Source of the DNA: Candidatus Neomicrothrix sp. UBA7884
Lineage (GTDB): Bacteria; Actinomycetota; Acidimicrobiia; Acidimicrobiales; MedAcidi-G1
NCBI GenBank assembly: GCA_002501135.1
Contig: DLRQ01000064.1
Location: 10,902-22,452 of the forward strand
Length of the DNA: 11,551 bases
Reading direction: 5' to 3'
Shown here in pieces: positions 7,108-11,551 of the stretch (positions within the stretch are counted from its first letter, which is position 1; each line of letters opens with the position of its first letter). The translations under genes were made by a program, and so were the position numbers. The notes below the pieces were generated by a model. The model saw only the letters and a program-made list of their open reading frames with translations, did no database searches and was not told where the DNA came from.

Positions 7108-8246
7108 GCTCCGACCTCTCCCTCGGGCTTGTCGGAACCCGTGTCGGTGGGAGTTGCGGTGGCGATGGCCGTGTCCCGGGCCTCCTGGGTCTGTCGGGCC
7201 CTGCTGGCCACCTCGTAGGCGACAACGGCCGAGAGGACGACTACGCCCTGGAGGATGGAGACGATCTCGCGGGGGGCATCGCCCCGAACGTCGAGGATGG
7301 GAGCGGCGCTGTCGAGCCACCCGAACAGGAGGGCACCGACTGCGATGCCGGCCGGGTGGTTCCTTCCGATCAGGGCAACAGCGATGCCGGCGAAGCCGAG
7401 CCCCTTGGTGAACGAGAGGTCGTACTTGAAGTCATCACCCAGGATTTCGGGCAGGCCGATCAGGCCGGCTACGGCACCGGAGAGCAGCATGGCCCGGATC
7501 ACGGTCGCCTTGGGGTCTACACCGGAGGCCTCTGCCGCAAAGGGGTTGAGGCCCGTGATGCGCAGGTCGTAGCCGGAGCGGGTTCGGGTCAGGTACAGGT
7601 GGAACACGATGCCGGCGATGACGGCGATGATGATGAAGCCACCCAACTCCCTGCCGCCCTTGATGTCGCGTGTGAAGGTTTGGAGGATGCCATTCAGGTT
7701 CGGGAACCGGCCCGACTCGGCGATCTCGCGGGTCTTCAGGTTCAGGGTGGTGTCATTGGGGTCGGCCAACCATGTCCGCATCAGGTACCCCACCATCGCC
7801 CAGGCGATGGCGTTGAGCATGATCGTCGAGATGACTTCATGGACCCCGCGGGTGACCTTGAGGTAGCCGGCAACACCTGAGAACAGCGAGCCGACAATCA
7901 TTGCCACGATGATGATGAACAGGATGTGCAGCGGCGCCGGCAGGCTCACGGCGGCGCCTGCCGAGGCTGCCAGAAGGGCGGCGATCGTGTACTGGCCCTC
8001 GACCCCGATGTTGAAGAGGTTCATACGGAAGCCGATTGCCACCGCAATCCCTGCCAGGTATAGGGGAGTGGCCCGGTTGCTGGTCTCCACGAGGGTTTCC
8101 AGGCGCATTCCGAAAGAGAGCATCTCTGCCCAGGCATCGATCGGGTTGGTGCCGACGGCAATAAGGACAGCCGAGGAGATGAGCACGGAGAAGGTAAATG
8201 CGGAAACCGGTGCGGCGAGGGCCATGAGGATGCGGCGACCGGTCAT
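7104..8246 (-). CDS. BMP-type nucleoside ABC transporter, permease 1 (NupP/YufP-like)
   Basis: 380 residues, polytopic inner-membrane permease. It has an N-terminal membrane segment (about 10-32), the conserved GFRMNLFNIGVEGQY (72-86), VTRGVHEVISTIMLNAIAWA (131-150) and ALIGRNHPAGIAVGALLFGW (291-310). These identify the permease of BMP-family importers (RnsC/NupP/YufP), which carry purine and pyrimidine nucleosides in characterised cases. The C-terminal 35 residues are polar and rich in Thr, Glu and Asp, a probable cytoplasmic tail. The start overlaps the ATPase stop (ATGA at 8243-8246) with GGGGAG about 8 nt ahead, and the stop overlaps the second permease in the same way, so the three subunits are translationally coupled. 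Exact substrate cannot be read from the sequence. Confidence 0.94.
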   Translation of the reverse strand: MTGRRILMALAAPVSAFTFSVLISSAVLIAVGTNPIDAWAEMLSFGMRLETLVETSNRATPLYLAGIAVAIGFRMNLFNIGVEGQYTIAALLAASAGAAVSLPAPLHILFIIIVAMIVGSLFSGVAGYLKVTRGVHEVISTIMLNAIAWAMVGYLMRTWLADPNDTTLNLKTREIAESGRFPNLNGILQTFTRDIKGGRELGGFIIIAVIAGIVFHLYLTRTRSGYDLRITGLNPFAAEASGVDPKATVIRAMLLSGAVAGLIGLPEILGDDFKYDLSFTKGLGFAGIAVALIGRNHPAGIAVGALLFGWLDSAAPILDVRGDAPREIVSILQGVVVLSAVVAYEVASRARQTQEARDTAIATATPTDTGSDKPEGEVGA

Positions 8247-9778
8247 TGCGCCGGCTCCCCGTTATCGACGTCGGCGCCTGTCATGTGACTTCCGAGCAGG
8301 CGTGGGGTGGTGTCAGCCGGGTCCAGCTTGGCGACGACCTTTCCGCCCAGCATCACGACAAGACGGTCTGCCAGACCGATCAGTTCGTGCAGGTCGGCTG
8401 AGATGAGCAGAACTGACAGGCCTTTGGCACGTACCCGGCGGAGTTCCTCCCAGACTGCAGCCTGGGCTCCCACGTCGATTCCCCGTGTCGGGTGGGCTGC
8501 AATGAGCAGCAGTGGATCGGCGGCGATCTCACGACCGATGACAAGCTTCTGTTGGTTACCGCCGGAGAGGGCCCTAGCGGTGGTGTCGATTCCCGGGGTC
8601 CTCACGTCGAATTGGCTGACGATCGCCTCGGTCGCATTTCGGGCACCCGACCTGTCAATCAGGAAACCCCTGGCGAACGGCTCGACTGTCTGGTGGCCGA
8701 GCATGGCGTTCTCCCAGAGGGGGGCGTCCAAAAGCAGGCCCCTGCGGTGGCGGTCCTCGGGCACGTAGCCGATGCCTGACTCGCGGCGTCGCCTGACGGA
8801 CCAGTCGTTGATCTCCTCACCGTTAAAGGTGAGGGATCCGCCAGCCGTCGACCGCAGGCCGAGAATTGTCTCGATCAGCTCGCTCTGGCCGTTGCCTTCG
8901 ACGCCGGCCACTCCGAGGATCTCACCGCGGTGGATGGTCAGGTCAACGTCGCTCAGCGCCTCGCGTTCATCGTCGTCGGCCACCGACACACCCGTCAGCG
9001 ACAGGGTCACGTGGTCGTCGATCTGGTGGGTGGCCGTGGACGGAGAGGGCAGGTCGCCCCCGATCATCAACTCCGCGAGCTCCTGGGCCGTCACGTCTCC
9101 TGCATCGACGGTAGTCACCGTGCGCCCGGCACGTAGAACGGTGATCGTGTCGGCGATCTCCAGGACCTCGGTGAGCTTGTGGTCGATGAAGATGATGGTG
9201 TGGCCCTGTGCCTTGAGTTCACGGAGGTTCCTGAACAGCTCCTCGACCTCCTGGGGCACCAGTACGGCAGTGGGCTCGTCGAGGATGAGGATCTTGGCGC
9301 CGCGGTAGAGCACCTTGATGATCTCGACCCGTTGCCGCTCACCCACCTCGAGGGTCTCGACCATGTCGTCCGGGTGGATGTCGAGGCCGTAGGAGGCTCC
9401 CAGTTCTTCGAGGCTGGACCTTGCTGCATCCCTGTCAATCGCCCCGCGTTTCAGCGGTTCTGCACCCAGGATCACGTTTTCCATCACAGTCAGGTTGTCG
9501 GCGAGCATGAAGTGCTGGTGGACCATGCCGATTCCCCGGTCGATCGCCTCACCCGGGGAGGAGAAGCTGACCACCTCACCACCGACGGTCATCTGTCCCT
9601 CGTCGGGCACGAGCATGCCGTAGAGGATCTTCATCAGGGTCGACTTGCCCGCCCCGTTCTCACCGACCACGGCGTGGATCTCACCCTCGGCAACCCTGAT
9701 GTGCACATCGTCGTTTGCGATGACGCCGGGGAACCGCTTGGTGATTCCGGTCAGTTCGACTGCAGTGGCTGGCGGCAT
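8243..9778 (-). CDS. BMP-type nucleoside ABC transporter, double ATP-binding protein (NupO/YufO-like)
   Basis: 511 residues with two fused nucleotide-binding domains. Domain 1 has Walker A GENGAGKST (39-47), signature LEVGERQR (143-150), Walker B ILILDEPT (163-170) and H-loop His200. Domain 2 has a degenerate Walker A GVEGNGQSE (292-300; Gln in place of Lys), an intact ALSGGNQQK signature (403-411) and a degenerate Walker B LLLIAAHPTRGID (423-435) lacking the Asp-Glu pair. One active and one degenerate site is normal for this sugar/nucleoside importer class (RbsA, YufO). The PTRGIDVGA motif and the two following permeases place it with nucleoside importers, not ribose ones. The ATG is 29 nt after the amino-acid ATPase stop, with no ribosome binding site but a TATCCT hexamer 9 nt upstream. 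No BMP lipoprotein gene adjoins it. Confidence 0.94.
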   Translation of the reverse strand: MPPATAVELTGITKRFPGVIANDDVHIRVAEGEIHAVVGENGAGKSTLMKILYGMLVPDEGQMTVGGEVVSFSSPGEAIDRGIGMVHQHFMLADNLTVMENVILGAEPLKRGAIDRDAARSSLEELGASYGLDIHPDDMVETLEVGERQRVEIIKVLYRGAKILILDEPTAVLVPQEVEELFRNLRELKAQGHTIIFIDHKLTEVLEIADTITVLRAGRTVTTVDAGDVTAQELAELMIGGDLPSPSTATHQIDDHVTLSLTGVSVADDDEREALSDVDLTIHRGEILGVAGVEGNGQSELIETILGLRSTAGGSLTFNGEEINDWSVRRRRESGIGYVPEDRHRRGLLLDAPLWENAMLGHQTVEPFARGFLIDRSGARNATEAIVSQFDVRTPGIDTTARALSGGNQQKLVIGREIAADPLLLIAAHPTRGIDVGAQAAVWEELRRVRAKGLSVLLISADLHELIGLADRLVVMLGGKVVAKLDPADTTPRLLGSHMTGADVDNGEPAQ

Positions 9779-9787
9779 GGGGTGGTC

Positions 9788-9793
9788 AGGATA
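9788..9793 (-). promoter_or_regulatory. Candidate internal -10 element ahead of the nucleoside importer genes
   Basis: The 29-nt gap between the two transporter cassettes (9779-9807) has no purine-rich ribosome binding site. It holds TATCCT on the minus strand, matching TAnnnT and four of six bases of the -10 consensus, 9 nt before the ATG. This spacing would give an almost leaderless mRNA, which Actinobacteria translate readily. No -35 was identified, and hexamers this loose occur by chance. Confidence 0.22.
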
Positions 9794-9807
9794 GGGCGAG
9801 GCGTGGC

Positions 9808-10536
9808 TCAGTAGAGGATCTTGTCGAAGAAGGCGCGGGTGCGCTCGTGTGCCGGGTTGGAGAAGATCTCATCGGGAGGCCCGGACTCGACTATCTCGCC
9901 CTCGTCGATGAACACAAGCCGGTCAGCAGCAGCCCGTGCGAACCCCATCTCGTGGGTTACGACGACCATCGTCATGCCCTCGGCTGCCAGCTCCAGCATG
10001 ACGTCGAGGACCTCCTTGACCATCTCGGGGTCGAGCGCCGAGGTGGGTTCGTCGAAGAGCATCACCTGTGGCTCCATGGCGAGTGACCTGGCGATGGCAA
10101 CCCTCTGCTGCTGGCCACCTGACAGCTGGCGTGGGTAGGAATCGGCCTTTTCGGGTATTCCGACACGGGCGAGCTGGCGCACGGCCATCTCCTGGGCCTC
10201 GGACCTGCTACGGCCACGGACCTTGCGCTGGGCCAACGTGATGTTCTCCATGACGGTCAGGTGCGGGAACAGGTTGAACTGCTGGAAGACCATGCCAACC
10301 TCGGCCCGGACGTGGTCGATGTCGGTGGCGGTGTCTGTCAACTCAAACCCGTCAACCTCGACCGTTCCCTTCGTTGGAATCTCGAGCAGGTTGATGCAGC
10401 GCAGGATCGTGGACTTGCCTGATCCGCTGGGTCCGACGATTACCACGACCTCACCCTCGTCGATATGGAGGTCGACGTCGGCCACGGCGTGGATGGTCTT
10501 GTCGAAGGTCTTGCTCAGCCCACGGATGCTGATCAT
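9808..10536 (-). CDS. Polar amino-acid ABC transporter ATP-binding protein (GlnQ/HisP family)
   Basis: 242 residues, standard size for the family. It has Walker A GPSGSGKST (35-43), Q-loop FQQFNLFPHLTVMEN (84-98), signature LSGGQQQR (138-145), Walker B VMLFDEPTSALD (158-169) and H-loop VVVTHEMGFA (191-200). The Q-loop sequence and THEMGFAR are hallmarks of polar amino-acid importers. It is the peripheral cytoplasmic ATPase for the permease just upstream. The frame extends to a GTG at 10560, which would add eight residues. The ATG at 10536 is preferred because it sits one base after the permease TGA and 7 nt behind a strong AGGGGGGAG. The specific amino acid cannot be determined. Confidence 0.95.
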   Translation of the reverse strand: MISIRGLSKTFDKTIHAVADVDLHIDEGEVVVIVGPSGSGKSTILRCINLLEIPTKGTVEVDGFELTDTATDIDHVRAEVGMVFQQFNLFPHLTVMENITLAQRKVRGRSRSEAQEMAVRQLARVGIPEKADSYPRQLSGGQQQRVAIARSLAMEPQVMLFDEPTSALDPEMVKEVLDVMLELAAEGMTMVVVTHEMGFARAAADRLVFIDEGEIVESGPPDEIFSNPAHERTRAFFDKILY

Positions 10537-10537
10537 C

Positions 10538-11395
10538 TCAGCGCTCCCCCCTGCGGTCACGGGTCATACGCCGCTCGAGTACCCCGAGGAGGAGGGAGAG
10601 GCTGAGCGTCAGGATCAGGTAGATGAACGAGACCACGAAGTAGCCCTCGCGGAACTTGAAGGTGCTGGCCGAGAACTGGCGTCCCCGCTGGGTGATCTCC
10701 AACACACCGAGGACCGACAGCAGGGAGGTGTCTTTCAGGATGGCTATGAAGTCGTTGCCGAGGGGCGGGATGATCGCCCTCATTGCCTGGGGAAGCACAA
10801 CCGAGTTCATGGTCTGTCGCCTTGTCAGGCCAAGTGACCTGCCGGCCTCGGTCTGGCCCGGGGGGATGGACTGGATGCCACCCCTGAAGATCTCGGCCAT
10901 GTAGGCGCCGTAGATGAGCGCCAGGGTGACCGTCGCCCTCATCTGGAAGGACAGCTTGAACTCCCAGCCGAACCATGCATCCAGGCGGGCGTTGAGGAGG
11001 TCTGTCGTCTCGGGAACCACGATCAGAGCGACCGTGAAGATAAGCGGAAGGATGGGGATACCGCGAATGAACTCCACGTAGGTGCGGGCGATATTGCGTG
11101 CCACGACGTTGCGTGAAAGTTGGCCCATGCCTGCAATTAGGCCGACCAGGAGGGCTATGGCAAAGGCCTGCAGGGTGGCTGTGACGGTGAGGCGAAGGCC
11201 GGGGGCGATTCTCTCCCAGGCAAGCTCGTAGTCATCGTTGGTAGCTATCTGAAAGGCCATCCAGAGGAGGATCGATGCGATGATCGCCCCCCACCAGGGG
11301 AAGGTGTCCCACCACGGTCGCTCGTCGGTGACCCGTCTGGGGCCACGTCGCAGGTCGGATCTCTGGTTGGTCTCAGTCCCCTGATTCTGGGTCAA
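10538..11395 (-). CDS. Polar amino-acid ABC transporter permease (GlnP/HisM family)
   Basis: 285 residues with a basic N-terminal extension (1-30), then about five membrane segments (near 34-50, 72-92, 110-128, 152-168, 250-272). Family landmarks are the FIRGIP motif (109-114) and the EAA loop. In that loop, GAYMAEIFRGGIQSIPPGQ (163-181), EAGRSLGLTRRQTM (183-196) and LPQAMRAIIPPLGNDF (201-216) form the coupling helix that contacts the ATPase. The start is a TTG (11393-11395), supported by GGGGGG ending 5 nt upstream; no ATG appears until residue 46, inside the first membrane segment. A single permease gene is present, so the membrane part should be a homodimer. No binding protein is seen complete in the window; it may lie just beyond the right edge. 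Confidence 0.93.
   Translation of the reverse strand: MTQNQGTETNQRSDLRRGPRRVTDERPWWDTFPWWGAIIASILLWMAFQIATNDDYELAWERIAPGLRLTVTATLQAFAIALLVGLIAGMGQLSRNVVARNIARTYVEFIRGIPILPLIFTVALIVVPETTDLLNARLDAWFGWEFKLSFQMRATVTLALIYGAYMAEIFRGGIQSIPPGQTEAGRSLGLTRRQTMNSVVLPQAMRAIIPPLGNDFIAILKDTSLLSVLGVLEITQRGRQFSASTFKFREGYFVVSFIYLILTLSLSLLLGVLERRMTRDRRGER
10544..10552 (-). promoter_or_regulatory. Ribosome binding site that fixes the amino-acid ATPase start
   Basis: AGGGGGGAG lies within the last codons of the permease gene, 7 nt before the ATG at 10536. It is the clearest Shine-Dalgarno sequence in the window. It lies downstream of the alternative GTG (10558-10560), so it supports the shorter protein. Confidence 0.65.
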
Positions 11396-11478
11396 TGATT
11401 CCCCCCACTGGCGGATGAACAGACTGGGACCCTAACCGACCCTCTGGACAGGTGGGGTGGTCCAGCGAGTAAAGGGTT
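11396..11478 (-). promoter_or_regulatory. Operon leader with candidate promoter
   Basis: This non-coding stretch of about 80 nt lies between the terminator and the first operon gene. On the minus strand TAGGGT (11429-11434) fits TAnnnT and would give a leader of about 27 nt. The G-run at 11401-11406 can serve as ribosome binding site for the TTG start. I see no good -35 hexamer and no riboswitch-like fold. If the upstream gene is the binding protein, the downstream genes may instead depend on terminator readthrough. Confidence 0.3.
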
Positions 11479-11526
11479 GAAAACGAGACCGGGCGGGGCC
11501 GAAGCCCCGCCCGGTTCTCAGTTTTC
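11479..11526 (-). terminator. Strong intrinsic terminator, structurally bidirectional
   Basis: A perfect 12-bp GC-rich stem (11488-11499 with 11504-11515) closes on TTCG when read on the minus strand, giving the very stable C(UUCG)G tetraloop; the plus strand loop is CGAA. Past a one-base bulge the helix continues through GAG/CTC, and flanking GAAAAC (11479-11484) and GTTTTC (11521-11526) are also complementary. A short T-run therefore follows the stem on both strands. The tetraloop points to the minus strand as the working orientation, ending transcription of a gene beyond the right edge just ahead of the nine-gene operon. Confidence 0.85.
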
Positions 11527-11551
11527 GGTTGTTGTCAGGGGGTCATCCTGC
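11527..11551 (-). other. Probable 3' tail of an upstream minus-strand gene, frame unresolved
   Basis: The terminator implies a minus-strand gene ending close by. All three minus-strand frames meet a TGA: at 11543-11545 (ending A-G), at 11535-11537 (ending R-M-T-P) and at 11518-11520 (ending DDPLTTTEN, with its stop inside the terminator stem). Too little sequence is present to choose. An amino-acid binding protein would fit the usual order of binding protein, permease, ATPase, but that is a guess from context. Confidence 0.3.

Noticed and set aside
7108..7320. N-terminal extension of permease 2 to 7320
   Set aside because: The added residues are Arg/Pro-rich and overlap the upstream permease gene out of frame; the ATG at 7107 has a ribosome binding site and the usual ATGA overlap.
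8243..9778. Degenerate Walker motifs in the second ATPase domain as possible inactivation
   Set aside because: One degenerate nucleotide site is normal in the RbsA/YufO class of double ATPases.
10537..10560. GTG start at 10560 for the amino-acid ATPase
   Set aside because: The ATG at 10536 is better placed behind AGGGGGGAG and gives the normal family N-terminus.
1..11551. CRISPR arrays, tRNA or rRNA genes, insertion sequences, phage genes
   Set aside because: No regularly spaced repeats, cloverleaf-type sequences, transposase or integrase motifs, or terminal inverted repeats were seen on either strand.

Overview
The window is GC-rich and densely coding, with GTG and TTG starts, stop/start overlaps (ATGA, TGATG) and a C(UUCG)G-loop terminator. 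The deaminase carries the NTDNRLMS form of the adenosine deaminase motif that I associate with Actinobacteria. An actinobacterium, possibly an Acidimicrobiia-type environmental lineage, is the best guess. The phylum is moderately supported and the class is only a guess. No RNA gene, CRISPR array, insertion sequence, prophage or integration scar is visible.

Left part (1-1777): a partial, unrecognised gene runs off the left edge on the minus strand (1-486). Across a 79-nt gap lies a divergent plus-strand gene (566-1777) for a YcaQ/AlkX-type DNA glycosylase with a QLD catalytic motif. Its stop faces the last gene of the main operon, with only 4 nt between the two stop codons, both inside a 12-nt perfect palindrome.

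Main part (11395 down to 1782, all minus strand): nine tightly packed genes. In transcription order they are a polar amino-acid ABC permease and its ATPase; a BMP-type (NupOPQ-like) nucleoside ABC importer made of a double ATPase and two permeases; a phytanoyl-CoA-dioxygenase-family Fe(II)/2-oxoglutarate oxygenase closely resembling animal PHYHD1; adenosine deaminase; and the beta and alpha subunits of an ADP-forming acyl-CoA synthetase. Gaps between genes run from overlaps to 32 nt. Upstream is a leader of about 80 nt preceded by a strong hairpin terminator. Behind that terminator lies the unresolved end of another minus-strand gene, possibly the amino-acid binding protein.

Read together, the operon looks like import and breakdown of nitrogenous organic matter. 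One transporter takes up amino acids and the other nucleosides. Adenosine deaminase turns adenosine into inosine plus ammonia. The acyl-CoA synthetase can recover ATP from acyl-CoA formed during catabolism. The oxygenase between the nucleoside permease and the deaminase is the least explained member: its position suggests a nucleoside or modified-nucleoside substrate, which I have not seen described for this family. No BMP-type binding protein is present in the window, so the nucleoside importer is incomplete here.
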